Shown: positions 43,446 through 54,547 of the stretch, piece after piece
How positions within the stretch are numbered: position 1 is the stretch's first letter
Layout of the letters: each line of letters opens with the position of its first letter
Source of the DNA: Anniella stebbinsi
Taxonomy: Eukaryota; Chordata; Lepidosauria; Squamata; Anniellidae
Reading direction: 5' to 3'
NCBI GenBank assembly: GCA_029215795.1
Contig: JARDYH010000003.1
Location: 95,946,609 to 96,010,608, forward strand
Length of the DNA stretch: 64,000 bases
Made by a program: the position numbers and the translations under genes
Notes under the pieces: generated by a model
What the model was told of the DNA's origin: nothing
Database searches by the model: none
Seen by the model: the letters and a program-made list of their open reading frames with translations, nothing else

Positions 43446-43660
43446 AGAGGTAATTCGGACGACATATTAAGCAACGAGGGGGAGGGGGGGACAATCGTCA
43501 GTTGTGTTGCTTATTGTGTTGAGTGGGGAGTAACACACAATGCACACACAACTGACAGTACACTAAGCAGCCCAATTAAGCAACTGAGAGAAACAACGGG
43601 CTTGCACATTGTTTAGCCCAAAGCCACATTGTTTAAAGTGTTGCCCGAATTGAGCACCCC
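43446..43660. mobile_element. TIR element, family B, diverged copy
   Basis: The left end ggtaattcggacgacatatt and the right end 'aagtgttgcccgaattgagc' match the family B ends. The interior 'ggacaatcgtcagttgtgtt' matches 9127 and 15179. No clear duplication. Confidence 0.55.
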
Positions 43661-43739
43661 CCCCCCTCCATGTACTATTCCGTTTGGGAATAGAGTTCGC
43701 CGGCCGGAGCAGCTGAAACCCCCCAGCTGCTCTATTTGT

Positions 43740-44181
43740 GGTGATAGACTGAACATATGTGCCAAATTTGAGATCGATCCCCCCAGCCCTCAATTTTATA
43801 TGAATTTATTAAGGATCATTTCAGTTTTGACAGATCAGAATGACAGCTCCCTACGTGTGTTCATTCAGACCTGTCAGAACGGAAATGATCTTTTAAAAAT
43901 TCATATAAAATCGAGGGTTGGAGGGATCGATCTCAAATTTCATACACATACTTAGGCATACCCCATAAGCACTGTGACCAAGTTTCAAGCCTCTAACTTT
44001 TAAAATATAGAAGTTATAGGCATTTTTTCTTTAAAAATAGGGCTGCAAAAATATCATTTTTTCACGATAATTATCATGAAGACGATACAGTTCACCTACG
44101 ATATGAATGAAGACGATCATATTTTTGGTCCAAAATGATGATAACAATAAATAACAATAATTTTTGGCGCGCACACCTCTA
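43740..44181. mobile_element. Fragment of a hAT-like element
   Basis: It contains an imperfect inverted pair, 'tcaattttatatgaattt' and 'attcatataaaatcgag', and 'tagaagttataggcattttt' text like that in the arms of the giant hAT. It ends gcgcacacctcta, close to the TAGRGGTGTGC inward end motif. A TAGGGCTGC at 44038 could be a second end. Duplications do not match, so its limits are uncertain. Confidence 0.4.
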
Positions 44182-45546
44182 GTCCTTACTCTATGCCTGA
44201 CATTCAAACAATTGCTCAGTCAGTTCCACATGCCAAGGAGGCACTGGACATGTTTCTCAAACAGCCACACACCATGCTGCATGTCCAAGGAGAACTTCAA
44301 AAGCAGTTTGCGATTTGGGATAGGGGAACTACTATTGAAAGAAAGAAGAAGCCAAAAAATCCCACTGAGCAAGTACAAGTACTGGAGTAACTGCAGCAGC
44401 TTTCTGCATCCCAGTCAAGAAAAACAGCTACAACATTTTATTTCTATCATTCCTTTTGATCCAGAAGAATCCCCACAGCAGCTTACATAAATTATATTAG
44501 GCCTATCTCTATCCCATCCAGCATATTTGTCTTAAATCAGGATGTTGCTGCAAGTAAAAAAGAATTCATTCTTTTTTCCCCTTCTGAAATTTTCCTAATG
44601 TAAAGAATGGAGATATTAGAAAAACAGTGTGCCCTATAAAATATATGGAACAGATGAACAGAAACATTTATTGGGCTGTACTGAAAAAAAAAAAAATGCC
44701 AAAATAGACTTTACTCATATTTGCCATGATAACCCATTTTGCAGAACTACCCACTTCCTGCTCCAAAGAATAGTGCTGTTCTAAATGGAGTCCTAGAGCC
44801 TATCTACACATGAAGGATACAACACTTTGAAAACATTTTGAAAACTGTATATGGAGTGTGTCCTGGGCCCCAACAGTTCTCAAAACTGTTATAAAACGTT
44901 TTAAACCGTTTTAAAGCCGTAGTGTAGATAGGCTCCTATTAAAATTATACACAAACTAGTAATCTTCAGTAGCACTGTAGTTATTTATTTATACATTTTC
45001 AGGTTCTTTTCCAGAACAACTGGAACAACAATTTCCAGAAGTTCAGTGAGCTCAAAGATCTGCACACTTTGATTTTTGTTAGTGTGCTGATCCCTATATA
45101 GGGGTAGCAAAACAGTACTTAATAAAAATGTAAAGACTGAACATTAAAAAAAAAGTTTAAAAAAACCATATACAAATTTTAAAACCATAAAACATAAAAA
45201 CTGCTGATATTTAAAACATTTTAAACTTCTAAGCCTGCTTATAATGCTGTTACCTGATCTTAACATCGAGGCCAGGAACCGTCAGGGGTCCACAAGCTGT
45301 GCCAGGCCAGGCTGCAGCTCCAGGAAGAGGACCAGGCCAGGCCACTGCTCCAAGGGCCAAGGCCAGGCGGCTGCCACACCTAGCAGGCCACCATGCCAGA
45401 CCAGGCCGCAGCTCCAAGCCCAGCCCAAGCCACTCACTGCCGTCGTCGCCACTTACTGCTGCCTCTCTCCAGCCATCCAGGCTCCTTGTGCAGTGCCGAG
45501 ACAGGACTTCCGAGGCCTGCTTATGGCAGATCTGGGTTCCTAATGC
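44182..45546. other. Anonymous stretch with one fold-back element
   Basis: The fold-back element is given separately at 44794-44938. About 45249-45500 is GC-rich with 'ccaggccaggc' repeats and contains only a chance frame. No gene seen. Confidence 0.45.
44794..44938. repeat. Family D fold-back element
   Basis: The left end tagagcctatctacac and the right end gtgtagataggctccta are inverted. The interior 'gtgtcctgggccccaacagt' is shared with 57575-57822. No matching duplication. Confidence 0.6.
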
Positions 45547-45554
45547 TTCATTGC

Positions 45555-45872
45555 TAGGCTGACCATATGAAAAGGAGGACAGGGCTCATGTAACTTTAAC
45601 AGTTGTAGAGAAAGGGAATTTCAGCCAGTGTCATTTGTATGCAATTAGTTCCTGGTGAAACTCCCTCTTCATCACAACAGTTAAAGTTGCAGGGGCCCTG
45701 CCTTCTTTTGTATATGGTCACTCTAGTATAGTGCCTGCAACTTTAACTGTTGTGATGAAGAGGGAGTTTCACCAGGAACTAATTGCATACAAATGACACT
45801 GGCTGAAATTCCTTTTCCTCTACAACTGTTAAAGTTACATGAGCCCTGTCCTCCTTTTCATATGGTCAGCTA
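45555..45872. mobile_element. hAT fold-back MITE, family A
   Basis: A near-perfect inverted repeat flanked by a perfect 8-bp duplication TTCATTGC at 45547-45554 and 45873-45880. The right end has lost one C (gtcagcta). Confidence 0.85.
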
Positions 45873-46059
45873 TTCATTGCCATGGCAGGCCTCAGAAGGC
45901 TGGTTCCCGAAAGTGGCCATAATGGGCCTTTCAGGGGACTAAATTTCCGGAATTGTCCCCCAAAACCAAGATTTCCTCCCAGTTCCCCCCCCCCCCCGTT
46001 TTCCAGCCATGTCCGGGCAAAACTGGATGGATGGTCACCCTGCGTATGACCTCTACAAT

Positions 46060-46230
46060 ATAATCTGAGCTGATATTCAGCTCTACCTCTCATTGCCACC
46101 TACACAGACCAGGGAGGCTGTCAAACTATTGGAGGCTATTTTAGAGGCGGACGAAGGTGAACAAACTGAGGCTTAATCCAGACAAGACAGAGGTACTGTA
46201 AATTGGGAAACCAACTACTCTGGATGGAAG
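46060..46230 (+). pseudogene. L2 LINE fragment, left part (split by the provirus)
   Basis: The text 'gctgatattcagctctacct' to 'ctgaggcttaatccagacaa' and 'gacagaggta' is the L2 region just after the YADDTQ motif (KLNPDKTEV-like). It continues at 51821 after the provirus. The copy is old and diverged. Confidence 0.65.
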
Positions 46231-46637
46231 TGATAGGGAATGTTGCCTCAACCTAACTGACTCCATCTTATATTTTCTCAAACCCAGTATTCATATTTCA
46301 TGCCCCCCCCCTTTTTCCTCTGTCTCTTCTGGTAAGTCACAGACAGCTTCTGCAGCTTCGGAGCAAAAGGCTGACCGCAGACCACAACCTGACCTAGTTG
46401 AACAGCTACACTGACATTTAAGAGCGCACCTGCATGCCAGACCATTGGGTTGCGCGCGCATCATCCTGTTATGTGACGTGACATGCATGTTTCCTGCTTG
46501 TTTGAACTGTATAACTAGTTGCTTCACCCATTAGGGGGGGCCAGTCTGTGGAGCTATCCCAGGCTGTCATTGCTAGCAATAAAGGCTATCTGTAGAACCT
46601 GTAACTTTGGATTGGACTCCGATTATTTACTGTAACA
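46231..46637 (+). repeat. 5' LTR
   Basis: It starts tgatagggaatg and ends actgtaaca (TG..CA). It contains a TATA-like tataac at 46510-46515 and a poly(A) signal AATAAA at 46578-46583. Compared base by base with the 3' LTR by eye, it differs only in the length of a C run near 46304. Confidence 0.92.
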
Positions 46638-46640
46638 TTT

Positions 46641-46658
46641 TGGTGCATTGGCCGGGAA
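46641..46658 (+). promoter_or_regulatory. Primer-binding site for tRNA-Gly
   Basis: TGGTGCATTGGCCGGGAA lies three bases after the LTR. It is the exact reverse complement of the vertebrate tRNA-Gly(GCC) 3' end with CCA (TTCCCGGCCAATGCA plus CCA). Minus-strand DNA synthesis would have been primed here. Confidence 0.88.
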
Positions 46659-47322
46659 ACATCCCTCACTGGGAGACCCGCCCGATAATCGGAGAAGCCT
46701 ACCAGGGAGATTTCCCCCGCTTCTGCTTGGTTCCCCGCGGCCCCCGGCCGGCCGTGGCCCTCCTTGGGAGCGCGCCTCCAGCCTTTAGCTGGTGCCCATT
46801 CAGTTTCTGTGGCAGGTCCGGGGACAGTGCGGAACAAAACCGGACCGAGCGGAAGTTCAGTGCAGATACCCTTCTGCCCAGCGCTGGGACATCTGGATCA
46901 GGCAAGTATCAGGGGAATTGCCTATCTTGTTTTGTATTGGCCGACTCAGTAGAGTCGAAGGAGGGCCTGATCAACCCTCGGAATTGTAGACGCGCGTATT
47001 GTTTGGTATTGCCCGACTCAGCAGAGTCGAAGGGGGAGCCTGATCATCTCCCCGTAACGGTAAACTGTTTCTGTTTCTCTGAACTGGGAGGTCTGGGAGG
47101 ACGGGTGTCGTCCTGGATGTTTGATGTGTGAATGACTGTCTGATTTCTATTGCTGACCGTTGGAACTTCCGGCAGCGTAGGCTGACAGCGAAGAGACTGT
47201 GTTCCTCTGTGTCAGCCGTCTGGCTCCCCCACTTCCTATAGCCAGACGGTTCCCTGTCAATCTGATTGCCCTTCTGTGTACTGTCTGTCTGGTGAATTAT
47301 ATTGTGATTTAGACAGGAAAGG

Positions 47323-48545
47323 ATGGGGGGAGGTTTTTCAACCCCACTGAATCTTATGATTAAACATTTTAGTGAAGTCTTTGACTTGACCAAGTGTAAT
47401 GTAAATGATATAGAAGCTAAATGTTATTGAGACTGGCCAGCCCTAGGCCCCCTAGTAGACTGCCCCCCCCAAGGTATTTTACAACCTGGCCATAATAGAG
47501 GGGGGGGGCCTCAGCCCAGAAGACATCCCATATACAGAGGGATGGCTAAGAGTAGCTAAACATCCCCCTCCGTGAACTGAAGAAAGTTGGCAGAAAATGC
47601 AGCCCTCATCCTGATGAATCAAGCCAAGAAAGAGAGAAAGACTAAACCCAAGACAAGCTGCCAGGAGCCCACAGCCCCAGGAAAAATTGCTGACATGATT
47701 GAAGGCGTTGTACCCACTGACAACTGAACAGATGACCTACCTCCACCCTACGTGTCCCAGACTGCGCCCCACCGCCACCTCCTGATGTCCCAGACGTCCC
47801 TAGGTCCGGACCAGACACCCTGGCTCCCTCTCCAATGTCCCAAGACTCCACTGCCCAGCCGTCAACCGCCACCTCTGCACCTGAATACCCCACTTTTGCC
47901 TGATGTGAGAGTTAAGAAACTGACCCGCCTACTAGAACCAACCAATCCCGAAAATTCCTGACCCCGCCACTCCAGCCGCCTCCACCTCGGAAATTTAGCC
48001 GCTAACACAGCTGAAACGAAATTTCTCCCTGTCCGTGAGAGTCCCGCCATCGTTCCTGCCGTCACCGACCCTGCCACGAATGCGTCCACGTACCAGACCT
48101 ACGTCCCCTCTCCTACTGAATTCCCGAACTGAACTGCCTGAATTGAACTGAGCTCTTGAACTCCTGAACTGGAAGAACCACGGACCCTCCTAAGAAGAAG
48201 AACCCGAGAAGTTTGTAGACATAATTGAGGATGTAATAACTGCCCATAATCCAACCTGGACTGATATCCAACAACTAATGGGATATCTCCTGACAACTGA
48301 ACAGAGACTAGAGACCCAGGCTAATCTCGAAAATGCAACCACAGAACGGGGCCAGAGAGAAAGCATCCCCAACCCCAACCAGAGCAACACCGCCTATGCC
48401 CCAAGATTAGACACAGAAGGACGCAGACATCAGCGTGATTACCAGCAAGCATTTATTAATGCCATCAAGAAAGGCAGGCGTACAATGATGAACATGCAGA
48501 AAATCCATGAGGTTCCAGCCGAACCCAAGCCATCAACTGCGTACC
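47323..48545 (+). pseudogene. gag: gag remnant of the provirus
   Basis: The frame starting at 47323 opens MGGGFSTPLNLMIKHF, a matrix start with the Gly needed for myristoylation. A TGA at 47428-47430 stops it at codon 36. Further downstream, in other frames, there is a PPPY late-budding motif at 47740-47751 within proline-rich text. Capsid-like text follows at about 48210-48530 (for example PTWTDIQQLMGYLLTTEQR). The capsid end and nucleocapsid are missing. The sequence passes directly into reverse transcriptase thumb text near 48550. Multiple stops and frameshifts make it non-functional. Confidence 0.75.
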
Positions 48546-48549
48546 ACAG

Positions 48550-50202
48550 CCCAACAGCAAAAAAAGAACTCAGAGTTTCCTCGGCATGGCCGGCTATTGT
48601 CGCATCTGAATCCTGAATTATGCAGCCTTAACACAGCCCCTCTATGAACTCCTGAAAAGTAATCAGTCGGAGTCTTGTCCCCGAATGTGAACTGAAGAAG
48701 CCCTCTCAAGCCTCTGAGGTTTGAAGACTGCCCTGACTAGCCCTGGCCCTACCAGACATTTCCAAGCCTTTCCACTTGTATGTATGTGAACAAGAAAAAA
48801 CTGCCGTTGGAATCCTAACTCAGCACACAAGCTCCTGGAACCGCCCTGTTGCTTACCTAAGTAAGAACACCGATCCTGTTAGTCGTGGATAGCCCGGCTG
48901 TCTCCGCTGCATCGCCGCTACATGCCTACTCTTGACTGAAGCCATAAAGCTCATATATGGCCAAACCATTGAAGTCACTGCCTCCTACTTAATGAAAGTC
49001 CTGCTTGAAATTCATGCTGCTCTGCTGTGTGAAAACCCAAACGTGCATGTGAAGGACTGTGCCACTCTGAACCCTGCCACCTTAATGCCTCTGCCTGAAG
49101 CTCCTGTCCACGATTGCCAGGAAATTATAAAAACCGTGTATTCCAGCCGACCTGATCTTAAAGACACTCCAGTTTCTGAGAGCATCGTCCTGTTTACAGA
49201 TAGAAGCAGTTTTGTCCGAAAATGAAACCACATACTCTGGCTACGCAGTAGTCACTGAAAACGAAATCCTACTAGCACAGACCCTGCCGTCTGGCACGTT
49301 CGCCCAGAAAGCAGAAGAAGCAGAACCTTACAGCCACCCTAGAATTGGCAAAAGAGAAAGAAGCCACCATCTATACTGAATCTAAATATGCATACCTGAC
49401 TCTCCAAGTACCGAGACCGAGGATTCTTGACTGCAGAGAGAAAAAACAGAAATTCAGAAGTTCCTCCAAGCTGTTTGGAAACCAGGAAAAGTAGCTGTTA
49501 TTCACTGCAGAGTACACACAAGCAAGCCGTCAAAGAAGCTGCAACGAACAGTTTCCTGTCAGCGTTGGTTACCACCACTTCCTCCCACCAGAGATGTGTT
49601 CCTTCTCTCCGCCACGTCATCGAGAAAACCATGTACATTGATGACCTGGCCAGCCTCTGCACAGACGTTTCCAGCTGCAGAAGCTCTGTGCAGAAACCAA
49701 GTTGAAGTGGATGCCCATGCTGCCTGTTGCCTTGCTCCATATGCGCTGTACACCAAGAGCCAATAGACTGACCCCTTATGAACTAGTCTACGGAAGACCC
49801 CCGCCACTACCCAGTACAGTTGAAACTCTACCACTGCGAGAAGAAATTGGGCTGAACAGAGTCCTCAAAGAACTGAATCAGACAGTGTTAGAATTGGAAC
49901 AGTACACTGAGCAAGGTCCAGTTGGCTTAACAACTCCAGTCCATGGGTTCAAGCCCGGGGACCAAGTGTATGTCAAAAGTTATAAAGAAGATCTTTTAGA
50001 AAAAACTTGGGAAGGGCCCTCTACAGTCTTACTGACTACTCCTACTGCCTTAAAGGTTGAAGGAAACCCCGTCTCGATCCACTGGAGCCGTGTGAAAGCA
50101 GCCGCCAGTGCAGATCAATGGACCAAGCAACACCAACTGAAATTGACGCTGAAAAAAACTGCCTACGTCACTGGAAGCCTCCCTAGGGTGGGAGCGAAGT
50201 GA
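48550..50202 (+). pseudogene. pol: pol remnant of the provirus
   Basis: It begins in the thumb region of reverse transcriptase (KKELR then AW.AIV text), so protease and the polymerase core with its catalytic motif are absent. The RNase H region (about 49180-49400) shows FTDRSSF and YTESKYAY. The Asp normally found in the second block reads Glu here. Integrase N-terminal and core parts are degraded. The integrase C-terminus is better kept in the frame ending at 50202, with LTPYELVYGRPPPLP, GDQVYVK, WEGPSTVLLTTPTALKV and IHWSRVK. Several stops fall where relatives have Trp codons. The remnant is dead. Confidence 0.8.
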
Positions 50203-50263
50203 CTGGGGGTGCTGCATCCCTTCCCATCCTGGATAGAGGAAGTAGACACCGCCCGAAGACTCC

Positions 50264-51383
50264 TGAAAGACTCTTAGTATTAACACTCCTATTAATCCTT
50301 GTCCCTGCCTCAAGTGATGTCACTCCCTGTCAGTCATGTATTAAAACTGTTAAATTCAGAATAGGCTCCAGTGTAAGGGTAAGGTGCAACCATGCACTTT
50401 CCAGAACATCACATACTCCGCTTGCATACAAGACAGTGCCATTACCTGTTTCAACCCGAAAGAAGCCCCTGCCCAGTGGAGTCTCGAGGTCAGAGACTCT
50501 AATGGACAGAGGACAGTACTACAATGAGTGTCCCTATTAAAATTGTGTATGGTAGGCCACGTGAGAAAAAAAGAACACAAGGGATTGTATTAGATCTGCA
50601 GGCAGTATGCTTATTCTGAACTCCCTGAGCCCTGGGCAGGCACTTGCACCCTAGGAGAGATTCGCCCCTCCTTCTTTCTGGTTTCCCTATCAGAAGGTGT
50701 GCGTCTGGGCCACCCAGCGTACAACAAACGCAGTATATCCCCAAATGTCAAAATTGGGGACTGGAAAGATGATAAGTGGCCCCCTGAGAGGATTGTTCAG
50801 TGTTATGGCCCAGCCACCTGGGCACAAGATAGAATGTCGGGGTACAGAACCCCCATTTATATGCTTAACAGAATCATACAGTTGCAAGCAGTTCTAGAAC
50901 TAATAACCAATGAAATTGCAAGAGTACTGAATGTCCTATCCAAAACCCAGACCCAACTGCGAAATGCTGTGTATCAGAACCGCTTGGCTCTTAACTACTT
51001 GCTTGCTACTGAAGGCGGTATGTGTGAAAAATTTAATCTCACTAATTGTTGTCTGCATATTGATGATAATAGAAAAGTTATTGAAGATCACCAGTAAAAT
51101 GACTAAGCTTGTTCATGTTCCCATGCAAACCTAGAAAAGATTTGAATAGGCAGAAAGACTGAGATCCTGGTTCACATAGATGAGAAGATTAAAAGGGATA
51201 ATAGCGATGGTTATTGTAGAACTCTTGGTTTGTATTCTCCTGCCTTGTTTAATGCCTCTGTTGTTGCAGAGTTTCCGTGGAATGGTGGAGCAGATAGCAG
51301 ACCGGCGCACGGCTGTCCACTTAATGGCTTTACGTGATTACCACCCTGTACCAATGGCAGACGAAGATAGTGAAACTCCTTAG
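50264..51383 (+). pseudogene. env: env remnant of the provirus
   Basis: A hydrophobic signal-like stretch (LLVLTLLLILVPASS) begins near 50264, followed by a short cysteine-containing surface fragment in the frame ending at 50540. Most of the surface subunit is gone. The transmembrane subunit follows in the frame to 51097. It has a heptad region, an immunosuppressive-type helix (NRLALNYLL) and a cysteine cluster with seven residues between the first Cys and the CC pair. A membrane segment (about 51186-51260) and a cytoplasmic tail are in a further frame ending at 51383. Stops and frameshifts make it non-functional. Confidence 0.75.
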
Positions 51384-51403
51384 TAATTGAACATAGGAGT
51401 TTC

Positions 51404-51414
51404 AAAGGGGGGAA
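51404..51414 (+). promoter_or_regulatory. Polypurine tract
   Basis: aaaggggggaa lies directly before the 3' LTR and would prime plus-strand DNA synthesis. Confidence 0.85.
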
Positions 51415-51820
51415 TGATAGGGAATGTTGCCTCAACCTAACTGACTCCATCTTATATTTTCTCAAACCCAGTATTCATATTTCATGCCCCCCCCTTTTTC
51501 CTCTGTCTCTTCTGGTAAGTCACAGACAGCTTCTGCAGCTTCGGAGCAAAAGGCTGACCGCAGACCACAACCTGACCTAGTTGAACAGCTACACTGACAT
51601 TTAAGAGCGCACCTGCATGCCAGACCATTGGGTTGCGCGCGCATCATCCTGTTATGTGACGTGACATGCATGTTTCCTGCTTGTTTGAACTGTATAACTA
51701 GTTGCTTCACCCATTAGGGGGGGCCAGTCTGTGGAGCTATCCCAGGCTGTCATTGCTAGCAATAAAGGCTATCTGTAGAACCTGTAACTTTGGATTGGAC
51801 TCCGATTATTTACTGTAACA
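51415..51820 (+). repeat. 3' LTR
   Basis: 406 bp, starting tgatagggaatg and ending actgtaaca. It matches the 5' LTR except for one C in the C run near 51487. Confidence 0.92.
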
Positions 51821-52605
51821 GAAGTACAAGTGCTCTTAGATGGAGTTGCACTCCCCCGAAAAGACCATGTGCATAGTTTGGGAGTCTTCCTGGACTCTGC
51901 ACTAACTGAGGAAGCCCAGGTGAATGCTGTATCCAGGAGTGTATTTACCAGCTTGAGCCCTATTTGGAGAGGGCAGACTTCACATCAGTTATCCATGCAC
52001 TAGTAACATTTAGGATGGACTACTGTAAGGTGCTGTACATGGGGATGCCTTTGAAGATGGTCTGGAAACTTTGGCTGGTGCAGAATGCAGTTACCTGAGT
52101 GTTGGTGGGGGTGAGATCACACAATGCTTAGACTTGCCAGTTGCATTGGTTTCTGAGCTCAATTTAAAGTGCTCGTTTTGACCTTTAAACCCTTAAGAGG
52201 TTTAGGACCAAAACCACTTTCACCTACATTAGCCTGCCTGCATGTTAAGATCAACAACAGAGGCCCTTCTCACTTGCATACCTTTGAAGTGGGTGACTGC
52301 ACTAGAGAAGGCCTTTTCTACAGTGGCCCCTCACTTTTGGAATGAGTTGTCATGGGGGGGGGGGGGTCTGCTAGGCCCCATCATTTATTTTGGCCTTCCC
52401 TTGATTATGTTTTATCAGACTGACTTGTAACTGCAGTTGTGTGTTGTAGGTTTTGTCTGATGCTGGTGTCTGCTGTTTTTTGGAATGTTTGCTGTTTTTA
52501 TTACCGCATCAGTGTTTATTATGTGAATGTTATTTGTTGTACACCACCTTGAGATGGTTCCTAACCTGAAAGGCAGCCAAGAAATATTGTAAATAAATAT
52601 ATAAC
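51821..52605 (+). pseudogene. L2 LINE fragment, right part
   Basis: It resumes the L2 copy interrupted at 46230 (gaagtacaagtgctcttaga). It runs through decayed 'gtgcagaatgcagttacctg', 'cctttaaacccttaagaggt' and 'cacttttggaatgagttgtc' to a tail 'gtacaccaccttgagatggt' ending in (ATAA). The reading frame is fully degraded. Confidence 0.7.
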
Positions 52606-52748
52606 ACAGGGAGTTTTAGTACATTATAAAAGATATTGGTTGAGTAATGCTTCCATTCTTGGGGTAACGTCACAGCAACCCTGTGGAATGTGGCATATAA
52701 GTGCTAGAATTGTCATGCATAGAATTATATATTTTTCTTTTTTAAACT

Positions 52749-52876
52749 TAGGCCCTTTCTACACCATAGGGGTGTAGAGGGAGGGAGACCCCGGAAGTAC
52801 CTAATACACACCATCAGCGCACAGGGACTAGTCGGGGGTCATCCCAGGCAAACAGCCTGGTGTAGAAACGGCCTTT
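52749..52876. repeat. Family D fold-back element
   Basis: The left end taggccctttctacacca and the right end tggtgtagaaacggcctt are inverted. The interior is GC-rich. The copy is short. Confidence 0.55.
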
Positions 52877-53132
52877 GTTTTTAGTCCCTGTAATCTGGAG
52901 GGGAAAAGGCTGGAAATATCTGGTGTTGAATGTAGGATCTGCCTTCAGTGATTGGAAGGGCTTTGTTCACAGAAAGTGCCTCTGCCCGGAATTTGAAGCT
53001 AATTCCCTGACCCTCCATAGACTTTCCAATTGGGACAGAGGGGCTGCCATGGGGTGGTGGCGTTGGGGAGAGCGATTGGCCAAAGAGATTGACCAAACCT
53101 GCCTGTGGGTGGAGCTTCCTATTTTTGATATC

Positions 53133-53439
53133 TATGGCCTTTATCACACCTACCTGGTTTGCTTTTGCGGGTTCCCCCTCCGTTTCCTACGCAAGTGTAG
53201 CCTTTTGAATCACACGTGGTCAGTTTTGCTCCGATACCTCAGCTCAGACTGCTGAGCTTGCCTAACTTGCCTGAAAAGGACTTTGCCCATTCAGGGTTAA
53301 ATCAAAGCAGAAACTAAAAATGGAGCACTCAGTGCACAAGAACAGTGCAAGGGGGACGATATAATGCAAGTCCCATGCTGAAGATCTGGATCAAAGTCGC
53401 GATGAGTGTGCTTAAAACCGCGCATGTGATAATGGCCTA
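53133..53439. mobile_element. TIR element (GGCCTTTATCACAC ends)
   Basis: The left end tatggcctttatcacac and the right end catgtgataatggccta are imperfect inverted repeats. The interior is anonymous. Flanking 8-mers do not match clearly. Confidence 0.45.
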
Positions 53440-54547
53440 TGTATTGATCTCTGCCTCATCTCTAAGGGAAAATGAAGCAAATAATAAACCTTTCAATGTG
53501 CTTCCATGCTCCTTGAAAGCAGAATGATGAGAAGCTTATAGTATCCAGTATTCATTCTCTTTTTGTTCATTAAAAAAAATCTCCTGCCTCTCCTACACCG
53601 CATAAGTTCAGAATATATATTAATTTGGCAATTGTTGTTGTTCTAATATATAAAGAATATTGAAGCAGCAGCAGTAACACATGAAATTGTGGTTGGGTTG
53701 TGGGAAGAGAAAGTTTAGCTGTATGTTTCACACCTGAAGTAAAATACATGGCTGTCTGTCTAAAGCCCTCCGCTCCACACCCCCACACCCCGACATAAGA
53801 CTATTACACTCAGGGTCTAAACTTTCCTAGCTACACCACTGGTCTGGGGTGGGGAGGGAGGGAGGGAGGACAGCCTAAAGTTTGAATTTGGAGTAGGGAG
53901 AGCTGAGAGCTTTAGAGTTAACTGGAACTGGGTATGTTGCCTTGGAGATGGCTGAAGGAGTTGCTGTTTTGAAAAACTTTATGCAGCATTAACAGTTATG
54001 CTATCTTCTTTTAGGAGTGCATTTGCCTTCACTGTGCTTTGCTTGTATCTTTGGAAGTCAAGGAAATATTAAGAGACTCACAGTCATGAGTCTCTTGTTA
54101 AGATCATTCAGTAAAAAACATATTCCACCATGTTAAAGGGGTAATGGGGGGGGGGGTGATTATTCTAACATTCATAAAATCGAAAATGTTTCACCAATCT
54201 TCCTGAAATGTACATGTGCCAGAATGAAATGATGGTTTTACATAACCTGAAAATTTCAAGAAGGTTGATGAAAGATTGAGGGAAGGAGGGCAGTTTAAAG
54301 TCAAAAGGGGGAAAAGCTCTCAGGATCACTTTGGTATTTGATATTTTTGTTGAGGTTCCCTTACGAATTGACAGGTTAAATAATTAAAATTCCAACAATG
54401 TCCTCTTCATTTTACCTTAGAGTTGATAGAATGGTGTTCTTTTCTTAAAATTCCCTTTAGTTTGTTTTAAATTTGATTTATAAGCTCCCATAGTAATGAA
54501 TGGAGCTCCCTTTAAGGAACGCATGTGGAGTAGTGTCTCTCTGGCTG
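53440..54547. other. Anonymous stretch, no gene seen
   Basis: It holds a G run at about 54147-54156 and a (GGGA)n run at about 53849-53868. No credible open frame. Confidence 0.5.

Larger units (their letters stand above)
46231..51820 (+). mobile_element. Gammaretrovirus-like endogenous provirus, defective
   Basis: LTRs of 407 and 406 bp bound a 4.8-kb interior. A 4-bp duplication GAAG (46227-46230 and 51821-51824) shows one integration event. In order there are a primer-binding site, leader, gag remnant, pol remnant, env remnant and polypurine tract. A full gammaretrovirus is about 8 kb, so roughly 3 kb is missing, chiefly the end of gag, protease, the core of reverse transcriptase and most of the surface subunit. 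All three genes are also interrupted by stops. The provirus inserted into an L2 copy. The 4-bp duplication and gene order fit class I (gamma-like) elements. Confidence 0.9.

Noticed and set aside
46607..47131. 174-codon frame in the proviral leader
   Set aside because: It overlaps the end of the LTR and the primer-binding site, has no retroviral domain and lies upstream of the gag start.
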